DNA from: Akkermansia massiliensis
Lineage (GTDB): Bacteria; Verrucomicrobiota; Verrucomicrobiia; Verrucomicrobiales; Akkermansiaceae
Length of the DNA: 64,000 nucleotides
NCBI RefSeq assembly: GCF_018847375.1
Contig: NZ_CP072036.1
Coordinates: 2,232,001 to 2,296,000 of the forward strand
Direction of reading: 5' to 3'
Within the stretch, counting starts at the first letter, position 1. Each line of letters opens with the position of its first letter. Below the pieces are notes generated by a model, which saw nothing but the letters and a program-made list of their open reading frames with translations, was not told where the DNA came from and searched no databases. Positions 46,838 through 55,834 of this stretch are shown one piece after another. The translations under genes were made by a program, and so were the position numbers.

Positions 46838-48844
46838 ATGCTTTATACGAAGAAAGCCCTTCAGATGGGCGCTATTGCCGTTGGCCTTGCCGCATTCGCA
46901 GGCCAGTCCTCTCTTGCCGAGTCCGCTAAAAAAGAAGACTCCAAGCCCTCCGCCAGTTCGGAAACCATGCAGGTCATGCCGGAATTGACCATGGCGTCCC
47001 ACTTTACGGGCGTGCCGTACAACCGGTCCGGGATATCCGTTTCCATCATCAATCCGGAAGAATTCCAGAAGGCGGGCATTGAAACCCTGACAGGAGCCCT
47101 TTCCCAGACTCCCGGCGTCTTCACGCTGGACGGCGGCGGCACCTGGCAGCGCGGTTCCGTGAGCAACACCGTCATCCGCGGGATGAACAAGGAAACCTAC
47201 ACCCTGACCATGGTTGACGGCATGCGCATCAGTGATGTCAACATGTCCGGCAACAAGCTGCTGGGGATCACCAATCTCTTTACGGTGGACAATGTGGAAG
47301 TGGTGAAGGGCGCCCAGGGCGCCGTCTTCGGTTCCGGCGCCATTGGCGGCGTTGTCGCCATGGACACCCCGGAAGGGGAAGGCGATCCCGTGACCAGGAT
47401 TTTTGCGGAAGCCGGTTCTTTCCATTCCTTCAACAGCTACGCGACTTCCTCAGGCAAGATCAAGAAGCTTTCCTACTTTGTAGGCGTGGGGTTTGAATCC
47501 ACGGAAAACGATCCCACCATTTATCCGGCCATTTATGACAACCGGAAAGGCATGAACGACTTCCGCCAGTGGCAGGAAGCCGTGCGCCTGGGCTATGACG
47601 TCAATGACAAGGTGAAGGTGGGCTTTACCTACCGCCGCCTGGACTCCTACTTTGAATACCCCACGCCATATGTGGATTACGACCAGTGGCCCGCCGTGAC
47701 GGACCCCCACCTGTACAACACGGAAGACAAGAACCGCAGCAACCTGGTGACGGGGCGCGTGGATGCGGAAATTACCAAGCTGTGGTCCACCAGCTTTATG
47801 ATCGGGCATTACAACATGGACTATTCCACGCATACGCCGGGCTTCGATTTCCAGCCCAACGTGATGCGCAACCGCCGCTTCCAGACGGAATGGCGCAATG
47901 CACTTACGTGGAACAAGGAATGGAAGACGGTCTCCGGCATGGCCTGGGACCGCTCCGACTACATGAGCGAAAACAATTACGTGGCCAAGGATGAATGGCA
48001 GAGCACGCTTGCCTTCTTTGCGGAGCAGATGTGGGCGCCCACGGACAACTTTGACGCCAGCGTGGCCCTGCGCCTGGAGCATGATTCCGTCTGGAACAAC
48101 CACTTCACGTGGCGTTATTCCAATTCCTGGAAGGTGACGGGCAAGGATTCCCCCACCCGTATTTTCGGTTCCGTGGGTTCCGGCTTCCGCGCCCCCACCT
48201 ACTTTGAACAGTACGCCGCCAATTACGGCTACGTGGGCAATCCGGACCTGGATGTGTCCAAATCCCTGGGCGGAGACCTGGGCGTGGAACAGCGCCTGGC
48301 GGACAACCATTACGCTTCCGTGACGGGATTCTGGACCCGCATCAACGATGAAATCGGCACCAGGAGCGTAGGCACGTGGCCCAACTCCTACACGACTTAC
48401 GACAACTTCTCCCACGCCACTTCCTATGGCGTGGAAGTAGCGTTCAAGGGGCAGTTCAAGGATGCGTGGAACAGCGGCTATTATGCCAACTACACCTTCA
48501 CGATGCCCAAGCGCGACTCCATCGGCAACTATGAAACCATCCAGATGGCCAATACCGCCCGCCACACCATCAACGCGGAGGTTTATACCTCTCCGGTTGA
48601 AAAACTGACGGTCGGCTTCGGCGTAACGTCCGCCATGGGCCGTACGGACTACAACTATGCCCGGCTGGACAACTTCTTTACGGCGCGTTTGTTCGCCAGG
48701 TACCAGGTGACGGACAATGTGGCGCTCCATGTGCGTGTGGAAAACCTGTTCGACCAGAATTTCATCATCACGAATGACTATAACTTCGGACCGCGCCAGG
48801 CCCGGGGGCTGGGAGTCTTCGGCGGTGTGACGGTCGAATTCTAA
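46838..48844 (+). CDS. TonB-dependent receptor, corrinoid uptake (BtuB-like)
   Basis: Outer-membrane gated channel, 668 residues. Signal peptide to about residue 28 (FAGQSSLAES). Plug domain about 45-180: VSIINPEEFQKAGIETLTGA, TPGVFTLDGGG, VIRGMNKE, MVDGMRISD, VEVVKGAQGAVFGSGAIGGVV. Beta-barrel from about 185 to the final GVTVEF, with many aromatic alternating strands and a VENLFDQNF segment typical near the end of TonB receptors. The cobalamin riboswitch in front and the cob operon behind make corrinoid transport very likely. TonB and an inner-membrane BtuCDF system are not in the window. Confidence 0.93.
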   Translation: MLYTKKALQMGAIAVGLAAFAGQSSLAESAKKEDSKPSASSETMQVMPELTMASHFTGVPYNRSGISVSIINPEEFQKAGIETLTGALSQTPGVFTLDGGGTWQRGSVSNTVIRGMNKETYTLTMVDGMRISDVNMSGNKLLGITNLFTVDNVEVVKGAQGAVFGSGAIGGVVAMDTPEGEGDPVTRIFAEAGSFHSFNSYATSSGKIKKLSYFVGVGFESTENDPTIYPAIYDNRKGMNDFRQWQEAVRLGYDVNDKVKVGFTYRRLDSYFEYPTPYVDYDQWPAVTDPHLYNTEDKNRSNLVTGRVDAEITKLWSTSFMIGHYNMDYSTHTPGFDFQPNVMRNRRFQTEWRNALTWNKEWKTVSGMAWDRSDYMSENNYVAKDEWQSTLAFFAEQMWAPTDNFDASVALRLEHDSVWNNHFTWRYSNSWKVTGKDSPTRIFGSVGSGFRAPTYFEQYAANYGYVGNPDLDVSKSLGGDLGVEQRLADNHYASVTGFWTRINDEIGTRSVGTWPNSYTTYDNFSHATSYGVEVAFKGQFKDAWNSGYYANYTFTMPKRDSIGNYETIQMANTARHTINAEVYTSPVEKLTVGFGVTSAMGRTDYNYARLDNFFTARLFARYQVTDNVALHVRVENLFDQNFIITNDYNFGPRQARGLGVFGGVTVEF

Positions 48845-48871
48845 TTGCTTTTCAGGACTAATTGTTGATTG

Positions 48872-48945
48872 CGCCCCCATCTTCCGTCTTGCGGGCTGTT
48901 TCAGGCGAAGGGAACAGCCACGGGCGGAAGATGGGCTTTTTGTTT
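48872..48945 (+). terminator. Terminator of the TonB receptor gene
   Basis: CCCATCTTCCG (about 48876-48886) pairs with CGGAAGATGGG (48925-48935), and within it GGCTGTT (48894-48900) pairs with AACAGCC (48913-48919); CTTTTTGTTTT follows. Confidence 0.8.
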
Positions 48946-48990
48946 TCCGGTGGTTCCGGAATCGGTTAACATGCGGCGGTAATCTAAGCT

Positions 48991-51108
48991 GTGTTTCGCT
49001 GGCTGTACATTCTGGGGGCGTTGGTCCTCGCCGTCTTTCTGGGAGGAGTCCTTTACTTCGCCCAGCGGGAAGCGGACGTTTGGCATGAGGCCTCCGGACG
49101 GACGGACGGCAGGGGCATGCCTGCCGTGTTTGACGGCTTCGTGGAACGGTGGAACAGGTCCGTGGAACGGGAACTGCTCCGGGAACTGGCAGGCGGCGAG
49201 CGGAAGAAAAGCCTGCTGTCCGTCTCCCGTGGCGATGGGGATGGGCGGCGTCTGGCCGAGCAGGAGCGTTCCGTGGAACGCATCGGCAGAAGGCTGGAGC
49301 TGAAAGACCATATCCGCCAGCTTCCCCTGGAGGAGGTTCCTGCTGGATTGGAATGGCAGACCGGAATGGAGGAACCGGAAGTAGGTGACCCCCGCGCCGT
49401 GAAAGGGGGGCTGGTCCGGCTGTGGATCAATACGCCGTTTCCCGGAACCCTGCGGGCGTTCGGACCGGGAAGCGAGACCTTTTTCAACTACTCCGCCATT
49501 GACAACGTGTGGCTTCCCCTGGTGGGGCTGCATCCGGAAACCTTCCGGCCCATTCCGGGGCTGGCGGACCGCTGGGCCGTCTCCGCGGACGGGAAAACCG
49601 TTTTTTACCATCTGGACCCGGAAGCGACGTACTCGGACGGCCGCCCCGTAAGGGCGCAGGACTTCCTGCTGAATATCTGCCTCCGCACGTCCGGCTTTGC
49701 CCGGGACCCCTTCTGGACCACCCTGTTCCGTTCCACGTATGACCAGATTACGGTATACGGGGATTCCGTCATTGCCCTGACGCTTCCGTCACCCGGGCCG
49801 CTGCTGCCTTACATGGCCTGCGTGGATTTCCATCCGGCCCATCCCGGTTTTTACCATGATTTCAACTCCCTGTTTCTGGAACGCTACCAGTGGAAGGCGC
49901 CCCCGAATACGGGGGGCTACGTGGTGGTTCCCGGTAAAATACGGATAGGCGAGCGCATTACCCTGGCCCGCGTGAAGGACTGGTGGGCGAAGGACAGGAA
50001 ATACTACCGCTATTCCTGCAATGCGGACCAGGTGGAGCATGTATTTGTAAACCTGGAAAACAAGGCGGTTGAAATGTTCCGCCGCGGGGAGCTGGACATG
50101 ATGAACGTCCGCAAGCCGGAAGTGTGGGAAAACAGGCTGGAACTGCCGGAAGTGCACTGGGGCTACATAGACAAGTACAGCCTGGAAGCCGGTTATGCCT
50201 GCCCCCCGTACGGCCTGTATCTGAACTGTGCGGACAAGCTTCTGAAAAACGCCGGCATTCGCAGGGGGCTGGCGCATTCCGTGAACATGGGCATGGTGAT
50301 TGATACCCTGTTCCGCGGGAATATGAGAAGGCTGGGCTCCTACATGGAGGGGTACGGCGATCTGACGCTTCCGCTGAAAGCGCCGGAATACAGCAAGAAA
50401 AAAGCCATGGAATATTTTGCCCGCGCCGGCTACCGGGAAATGGGGGAAGACGGCGTGCTGAAGAATGAACGGGGGGAACGGCTGGTGGTGGAACTGACCT
50501 TCGCGGACTCCTCCACCCTGATGACCAACGTCTGTTCCATTCTCCGGCAGGAGGCCCTGAAATGCGGGGTGGACCTGCGCCTGGACCCCCTGACCTATAA
50601 TGTCTGTTCCCGGAAGGTATTTGAAAAACGGTACCAGGCCGCCCTGTGGGCGTGGCCGCTCCAGACGCCGTTCCCCCGGCTGTATGAAACCTTTGCTTCC
50701 GAGCTGGCGTACGATGCCCGCGGCAACCCCGTGGGCAACACGAACAATATCTTTGCCGTGGCGGACACGGAACTGGATGCGGCCCTGAACGCGGAGCGGA
50801 ATGCCCCGGATGACGCCGCCCTGAAAAAAGCCCTTCACCGCGCCCAAAAGCGCATTCATGAACTCTGCGTCTGGATTCCCGGCTGGCGGGAACCCTACAC
50901 GTACGTCGCCTGCTGGCGCTGGATACGCTGGCCGGAATCCCCCACGCGGTTCTGTTCCCCCCGGATTTACAACCCCCTGGAATCCCACCTGTACTGGGTG
51001 GATGAAAAAATGAAGAAGGAAACGCAGGAGGCCCGGCGCCGGGGCGTTCCGTTTGAGGAAAGGCATCAGGTGATACGTGTTGAAAGACCGGATGACGCCG
51101 CTCCGTAA
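48991..51108 (+). CDS. Family 5 extracellular solute-binding protein (peptide/nickel ABC type)
   Basis: 705 residues starting with GTG. A hydrophobic segment right after the start (WLYILGALVLAVFLGGVLYF) is a signal anchor or uncleaved signal, so the protein faces the periplasm. After a charged region with likely coiled coil (about 45-125), the SBP_bac_5 fold begins: GLVRLWINTPFPGTLRAFGP, GLADRWAVSADGKTVFYHLD, ATYSDGRPVRAQDFLLN, GGYVVVPGKI and, later, RRGLAHSVNMGMVIDTLFRG. No cysteine lipobox. No ABC permease or ATPase gene is adjacent. Such orphans bind oligopeptides, nickel or other solutes; ligand unknown. It has its own terminator at 51122. Confidence 0.88.
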   Translation: MFRWLYILGALVLAVFLGGVLYFAQREADVWHEASGRTDGRGMPAVFDGFVERWNRSVERELLRELAGGERKKSLLSVSRGDGDGRRLAEQERSVERIGRRLELKDHIRQLPLEEVPAGLEWQTGMEEPEVGDPRAVKGGLVRLWINTPFPGTLRAFGPGSETFFNYSAIDNVWLPLVGLHPETFRPIPGLADRWAVSADGKTVFYHLDPEATYSDGRPVRAQDFLLNICLRTSGFARDPFWTTLFRSTYDQITVYGDSVIALTLPSPGPLLPYMACVDFHPAHPGFYHDFNSLFLERYQWKAPPNTGGYVVVPGKIRIGERITLARVKDWWAKDRKYYRYSCNADQVEHVFVNLENKAVEMFRRGELDMMNVRKPEVWENRLELPEVHWGYIDKYSLEAGYACPPYGLYLNCADKLLKNAGIRRGLAHSVNMGMVIDTLFRGNMRRLGSYMEGYGDLTLPLKAPEYSKKKAMEYFARAGYREMGEDGVLKNERGERLVVELTFADSSTLMTNVCSILRQEALKCGVDLRLDPLTYNVCSRKVFEKRYQAALWAWPLQTPFPRLYETFASELAYDARGNPVGNTNNIFAVADTELDAALNAERNAPDDAALKKALHRAQKRIHELCVWIPGWREPYTYVACWRWIRWPESPTRFCSPRIYNPLESHLYWVDEKMKKETQEARRRGVPFEERHQVIRVERPDDAAP

Positions 51109-51121
51109 TAAAACCAGCCCG

Positions 51122-51157
51122 CCGGCTCCTTTTTAAATTGAAAGGAGGCGGTTTTTC
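51122..51157 (+). terminator. Terminator of the solute-binding protein gene
   Basis: CCGGCTCCTTT (51122-51132) pairs with AAAGGAGGCGG (51141-51151, one mismatch), followed by TTTTTC. Confidence 0.75.
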
Positions 51158-51204
51158 ATCATAATTCCCCTGATTCTCTGTAACCGTTTATTGACTCCAT
51201 CATC

Positions 51205-53547
51205 ATGAAATTATCACTTTTTTCCGTTCTTCTTCTGGCAGGGCATCTTTGCATGGCCGCTCCCATGCCCCTGCCGGAATCCAATGACGGAGCCAAGCAT
51301 GTCTTTGCCACCAACCAGGAAAACTTCCTGATGGATGGAAAGCCCGTCAAAATCATCTCCGGGGAAATGCACTACCCGCGCGTGCCGCGCGAGCACTGGC
51401 AGGACAGGTTCCAGCGCATGAAGGCCATGGGCATGAACACCGTCTGCACCTATCTGTTCTGGAACGTCCATGAACCGGAACCGGGCAAGTGGGACTTCTC
51501 CGGCAACCTGGACTTTGTGGAATTCATCAAGGAGGCGCAGAAAGCCGGCCTGTGGGTCATCGTGCGTCCGGGGCCCTACGTTTGCGCGGAATGGGAATTC
51601 GGCGGCTTTCCCGGCTGGCTGCTGAAGGATGCGGACCTGAAAGTCCGTTCCCAGGACCCCCGCTTCCTGGAACCGGCCATGGCTTATCTCAAGAAAGTCT
51701 GCTCCATGCTGGAACCGCTCCAGATCACCAAGGGCGGCCCCATCATCATGGCCCAGGTGGAAAATGAATACGGCTCCTACGGCTCCGACAAGGACTACGT
51801 GAAAAAACACCTGGAAGTCATCCAGAAGGAGCTTCCGGGCGTGGTTCCCTTTACCTCGGACGGCCCGAATGACTGGATGATCAACAACGGCACGCTGCCC
51901 GGCATCGTTCCCGCCATGAACTTCGGCGGCGGAGCCAAGGGCGCCTTTGCCAACCTGGAAAAGCACAAGGGCAAGACTCCCCGCATCAACGGCGAATTCT
52001 GGGTAGGCTGGTTTGACCACTGGGGCAAGCCCAAAAACGGCGGCAGTACGGAAGGCTTCAACCGCGACTTGAAGTGGATGCTGGAAAACAACGTCTCCCC
52101 CAACCTCTTCATGGCGCACGGGGGCACCTCCTTCGGCTTCATGAACGGGGCGAACTGGGAAGGGGCCTACACGCCGGACGTGACCAATTACGACTACGGC
52201 GCGCCCATCTCTGAAAACGGAACCCTGACGGACCGTTACCGTACCTTCCGCCAGACCATTCAGGACTATTACGGTGATACGTACAAGCTCCCGGAACCGC
52301 CCGCGCAGCCGGAAATGATGGAGCTGCCGCCCATCACGTTCACGGAGAAAGCCGGCATGTTCAACCGGCTCCCGCAGCCTGTCATCCGCAAGGAACCCGT
52401 TCACATGGAAGCCCTGGGGCAGAGCCTGGGCTTCATCCTGTACCGCACGAAGGTGAACGGCCCGGTGAAGGGAGAGCTGAAAATGAACAACATGCAGGAC
52501 CGCGCCATCGTTTACGTGGACGGCAAAAGGCAGGGTGCGGCGGACCGCCGCTACAAGCAGGACGCCTGTGACGTGGTCATTCCCGCGGGCCTCCATACGG
52601 TGGATATCTTTGTGGAAAACATGGGCCGCATCAACTTCGGCGGCCAAATCCAGGGAGAACGCAAGGGAATACGCGGCCCCATCACGCTGGACGGGAAAAA
52701 GCTGGAAAATTTCCTCATCTACAACCTCCCTTGCAAGGGCGTGGAGCTCCTCTCCTTCTCCGGCAAGAAGCCGGGCGGCGACCAGCCCGTGTTCCACCGT
52801 GGATATTTCAACGTCTCCAACCCCAAGGATACCTACCTGGACATGCGGGACGGCTGGAAGAAAGGCGTCGTGTGGGTGAACGGCCACAATCTGGGCCGCT
52901 TCTGGTTCATCGGCTCCCAGCAGGCGCTTTACTGCCCCGGCGAATACCTGAAACCGGGGAAAAATGAAATCGTGGTGCTGGACGTGGACGGCGGCTCCGG
53001 CACGGTGAAAGGCGTGAAGGAAGCCATTTACGAAGTCAACAGGGATCCCGCCATGGCGGACGTCTTCCGTGTGGGCAAGCCCGTAGCTCCCGCTGCCAGC
53101 CAGCTCGTGCACAAGGGAACCTTCGCCAAGGGGGCGGACCAGCAGGAAATCAAATTCCGCGCTCCCGTCCAGGCCCGCTACATCGCCCTCGTCAGCAAGA
53201 ACGCCCATGACAACGGTCCGCACGCCGCCATTGCGGAGCTGAATTTCCTGGATGCCTCCGGCAACCTGCTTCCCCGCGAACAGTGGTCCGTGGTCTATGC
53301 GGATTCCCATGAAACGGCGGGGGAAGCCGCCCAGGCGGGCCTGGTGATGGACAACCAGCCCACCACCTACTGGCACACCAAGTGGCAGGGAGACAACCCC
53401 ACGCACCCGCACATGATCGTGCTGGACCTGGGCAAGGTGCAGAAGCTCTCCGGCTTCCGCTACCTGCCGCGCCAGAACCGGGAAAACGGCCGCATCAAGG
53501 ACTATGAAGTCTACGCGTCCCCCAAGCCGTTCAAGCCTGCCAAATAG
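51205..53547 (+). CDS. GH35 beta-galactosidase, secreted, with discoidin-like C-terminus
   Basis: Exo-beta-galactosidase, 780 residues. Signal peptide about 1-19 (LLLAGHLCMA). GH35 TIM barrel about 30-355: ISGEMHYPRVPREHW, VRPGPYVCAEWEFGGFPGWL, acid/base E188 in AQVENEYGSYG and nucleophile E264 in NGEFWVGWFDHWG. Two beta domains (about 380-610) include VWVNGHNLGRFW. The last about 140 residues look like an F5/8 type C/discoidin domain (KFRAPVQARYIALVSKN, TYWHTKWQ, HPHMIVLDLGKVQKLSGFRY). I recall the A. muciniphila enzyme Amuc_1686 as a GH35 of this kind; likely substrate is Gal-beta-1,3 or 1,4 caps of mucin glycans. Confidence 0.95.
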   Translation: MKLSLFSVLLLAGHLCMAAPMPLPESNDGAKHVFATNQENFLMDGKPVKIISGEMHYPRVPREHWQDRFQRMKAMGMNTVCTYLFWNVHEPEPGKWDFSGNLDFVEFIKEAQKAGLWVIVRPGPYVCAEWEFGGFPGWLLKDADLKVRSQDPRFLEPAMAYLKKVCSMLEPLQITKGGPIIMAQVENEYGSYGSDKDYVKKHLEVIQKELPGVVPFTSDGPNDWMINNGTLPGIVPAMNFGGGAKGAFANLEKHKGKTPRINGEFWVGWFDHWGKPKNGGSTEGFNRDLKWMLENNVSPNLFMAHGGTSFGFMNGANWEGAYTPDVTNYDYGAPISENGTLTDRYRTFRQTIQDYYGDTYKLPEPPAQPEMMELPPITFTEKAGMFNRLPQPVIRKEPVHMEALGQSLGFILYRTKVNGPVKGELKMNNMQDRAIVYVDGKRQGAADRRYKQDACDVVIPAGLHTVDIFVENMGRINFGGQIQGERKGIRGPITLDGKKLENFLIYNLPCKGVELLSFSGKKPGGDQPVFHRGYFNVSNPKDTYLDMRDGWKKGVVWVNGHNLGRFWFIGSQQALYCPGEYLKPGKNEIVVLDVDGGSGTVKGVKEAIYEVNRDPAMADVFRVGKPVAPAASQLVHKGTFAKGADQQEIKFRAPVQARYIALVSKNAHDNGPHAAIAELNFLDASGNLLPREQWSVVYADSHETAGEAAQAGLVMDNQPTTYWHTKWQGDNPTHPHMIVLDLGKVQKLSGFRYLPRQNRENGRIKDYEVYASPKPFKPAK

Positions 53548-53575
53548 GGACTCCCGGAAATCCTGATCTTTCCAG

Positions 53576-53606
53576 GGCCGCTCCCTCTCGGAGAAGGGGG
53601 GCGGCC
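53576..53606 (+). terminator. GC-rich hairpin after GH35 gene
   Basis: GGCCGCTCCC (53576-53585) pairs with GGGGGCGGCC (53597-53606). There is no T-run, so termination is only probable. Confidence 0.4.
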
Positions 53607-53612
53607 TTGGTG

Positions 53613-54239
53613 CGTCCGGACATCCCGGAAGAAAACAGACCCTTTTTCTCCAGCCGGAGGAGGATGTGGTTCAGCCACCAACGCATGAGTATTATTGGTG
53701 TATGTTATTTTCTATTAACATATTAAAAAATAATACTTTTGCCCGGAAAAAGTCCTTTGATGCTTGAAATCGCCGCTATTTCCAGCACCCCAGAACACAT
53801 TCCAACTCCCGAACCCACGGTTGTACTGTTCTTTTTGAAAACAACAAATTATTGATAGATAATTATTTATAAAAATAAGTGCGGTCCTTTTGTCAAGCGT
53901 ACGGCAACGGTAAATGTTCTAGTATAAAAATATCGTAGGTAAAATATTTTGATTATAAGTATTTTATAATACTTTAGCCCTCAAAATCGACATTTGATCT
54001 GTCCGATGAAAATCAAGCTTGCCGGGTTCAAAATCTCAGACCTCGAACGCCGCATAGCATACGCGATGTAGAGGAAGGCCTTAGGTGAGCGGTTCAAATC
54101 TTGGGAGCGTGCTCTACCGACATTGTGTGTAAGCGGATCAAGTGTACCGGACATTCAAATTTCCTGCAAATCTTCTGTGTCATACATAGCGAAAAAAATT
54201 GATATCCTGTAGGTGAAAGTGTTGGCATAAATACGTTCT
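53613..54239. other. AT-rich accessory region upstream of AIPR-like gene
   Basis: No gene supported on either strand. Composition changes abruptly to AT-rich at about 53690. The stretch 54000-54120 is less AT-rich and carries phrases reminiscent of tRNA arms, but they do not form a tRNA. Confidence 0.45.
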
Positions 54240-54360
54240 TAGAGAGCTCCTTCGGTGGTTGTAACCGGAGGATAGCTGTCCGGTAGTTTAGGACAGCAGG
54301 TGATAGGTTGCTGCAATGCGCCAGGTGTTAATCATATTGCGCCCCCCACTTGATTGGGGA
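54240..54360 (+). ncRNA. Candidate structured leader or small RNA
   Basis: Three compact hairpins in a row: CGGT-GGTTGTA-ACCG with flanking CTC/GAG (54247-54270), GCTGTCC-GGTAGTTTA-GGACAGC (54275-54297) and CCCCA-CTTGAT-TGGGG (54344-54359). The region also holds a short repeat, CAATGCGCC and ATTGCGCC. Its GC content is higher than the surrounding noncoding DNA. It may be an independent RNA or a 5' leader of the following gene. No known RNA family is recognised. Confidence 0.35.
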
Positions 54361-54376
54361 TATCCTTGCTACTCTG

Positions 54377-54409
54377 AGACATAACAAACTATAGAACAAA
54401 GTTATGTCT
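54377..54409 (+). promoter_or_regulatory. Inverted repeat enclosing the start codon
   Basis: AGACATAAC (54377-54385) and GTTATGTCT (54401-54409) are perfect complements with a 15-base loop. The right arm contains the ATG at 54404, so an mRNA hairpin would hide the start codon; as DNA it could be an operator. Confidence 0.5.
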
Positions 54410-55834
54410 GAAAATACAATAATCGTACGGCTCCGCAACCAGCAGGAGGTAGTTGGTCATTCTGATCCCAAAGGATTTCAATTTCAAAGGGTTTCAGGCT
54501 ACATTGGCGTTAGCGACTTTATCCAACTGTTCGAGAAAGCGCTCAATGGCGTCAACCCCCGCAATGCAACAAGAAACCGCGTTGTAAAAGACATTTTGGA
54601 AACCTTGGAGTACAGTCCAGAACTTTTCTGGATCATGTCCAAAGGAATCATGGTGTCGACATTTTGTTGCAAAAAACTGGAACGCAACCGTTACAGGATT
54701 ACCCTCAAAAACGAAGATCTTGAGGGCATTATGGATGGTGGGCACACAGCCTTTGCCGTCGCGAATTACATTGTGTCCAAAATTTACGGTGAAAAGGTCG
54801 GCAAATCCATCAAGGAATGGTCTAAGTGCAAATCTTTCTGGAGTGATAATTTTGATGAAATTACAGGAGCTGCTGCCGGCAATCAAGCTTTTAATTTTTT
54901 GGTTCCTATCGAGATTATCGCACCACTCAACAAATTTATGGAAGGCGTGGATGAAGATACGATCTCGCGTAGTGAGGAGAGCTTCAAGGCTAACTTTGCA
55001 AGTATATGTTCGGCTCGAAACACGAATGTCCAGCTGCCAACAGCGGCTCTTTCCAATTACAAAGGCCTCTATAGTTATCTTGAGGAGAACGTGATACGCA
55101 ATCAAATTAAGGTGGTTTGGCGTTCCGGAGAAGGGGATGGATGCAAAGTGGAAGACGTCATCGCAATGGCATGCATCCCTTTAATCTTCTTGCAGGAAAA
55201 CAGCTTCATGGAGATGCCGGAATCCCTTTCGAAGATCGCGGTCTACGCGCAAAAAGGTAAATGCGTGACGTTTTATGAAAAAGTTCTGTCGGATTCTTCT
55301 GTAAGTCGCAAAGAAGGCAACGAGTATGTTCTTTTTAACGAGACCATTATGTCGGCTCTGGACATGACGATGGACATTATTCGCTTTTGGGATAAACTCT
55401 ACATGATGTTCCAAGAGATTTACAACAAGGCCGGAGGTAGTTTTGGCAACATCAAGGCTTGCAAGTTGCCAAAATCGAAGAGTGAAAAACCGAAGTGTTC
55501 TAAGCCTCGCTTTGGCGTAAATCCTGATGCAGCTCTCGAAGGGGCAATTATTCCGGATGGATTTATAGCTCCGTTTGTTTGTGGTGTGACCAGTCTTATG
55601 ACATACAACCCAACGACCAGAAGGGTGGGTTGGCTTAACAATGCCAATCCTGCCAATTTTGATTTGGCGGATTTTGTCAACGCGAAAGGAAGCGGCAGTC
55701 CTGCCAAGGGGTATGTTGATGTCATTAAGGCTTTTGATTGGAATCCCCAAACGGTGGGGAAAATGGATCTCTCATACTCGATGGCTGGGACCATTATGGA
55801 GAACGTCTACCGAATGCGGAATAATTTACAGTAA
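54404..55834 (+). CDS. AIPR-like protein, candidate phage-resistance gene
   Basis: 476 residues, no signal peptide. Residues about 60-120 match the pattern of AIPR (abortive infection phage resistance) and related DGQHR/DndB-like domains: SPELFWIMSKGIMVS, then NRYRITLKNEDLEGIMDGGHTAFAVANYI, where AIPR proteins have N-R-G-I ... I-V-N-G-x-Q-T. FLVPIEIIAP and RSEESFKANFASICSARNTNVQ are also in the expected order (AIPR proteins often have an arN.q..v pattern there). The C-terminal half (about 290-476) is not recognised. The gene is alone, differs in codon use from core genes and follows a structured leader and a start-codon hairpin. Role in defence is inferred from the family only. Confidence 0.6.
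   Translation: MSENTIIVRLRNQQEVVGHSDPKGFQFQRVSGYIGVSDFIQLFEKALNGVNPRNATRNRVVKDILETLEYSPELFWIMSKGIMVSTFCCKKLERNRYRITLKNEDLEGIMDGGHTAFAVANYIVSKIYGEKVGKSIKEWSKCKSFWSDNFDEITGAAAGNQAFNFLVPIEIIAPLNKFMEGVDEDTISRSEESFKANFASICSARNTNVQLPTAALSNYKGLYSYLEENVIRNQIKVVWRSGEGDGCKVEDVIAMACIPLIFLQENSFMEMPESLSKIAVYAQKGKCVTFYEKVLSDSSVSRKEGNEYVLFNETIMSALDMTMDIIRFWDKLYMMFQEIYNKAGGSFGNIKACKLPKSKSEKPKCSKPRFGVNPDAALEGAIIPDGFIAPFVCGVTSLMTYNPTTRRVGWLNNANPANFDLADFVNAKGSGSPAKGYVDVIKAFDWNPQTVGKMDLSYSMAGTIMENVYRMRNNLQ

Noticed and set aside
54040..54120. tRNA-like phrases (GCGGTTCAAATC and, on the other strand, GGTAGAGCACGCTCC)
   Set aside because: The T-arm-like and D-arm-like pieces are on opposite strands and no acceptor or anticodon stem can be formed, so this is not a tRNA.
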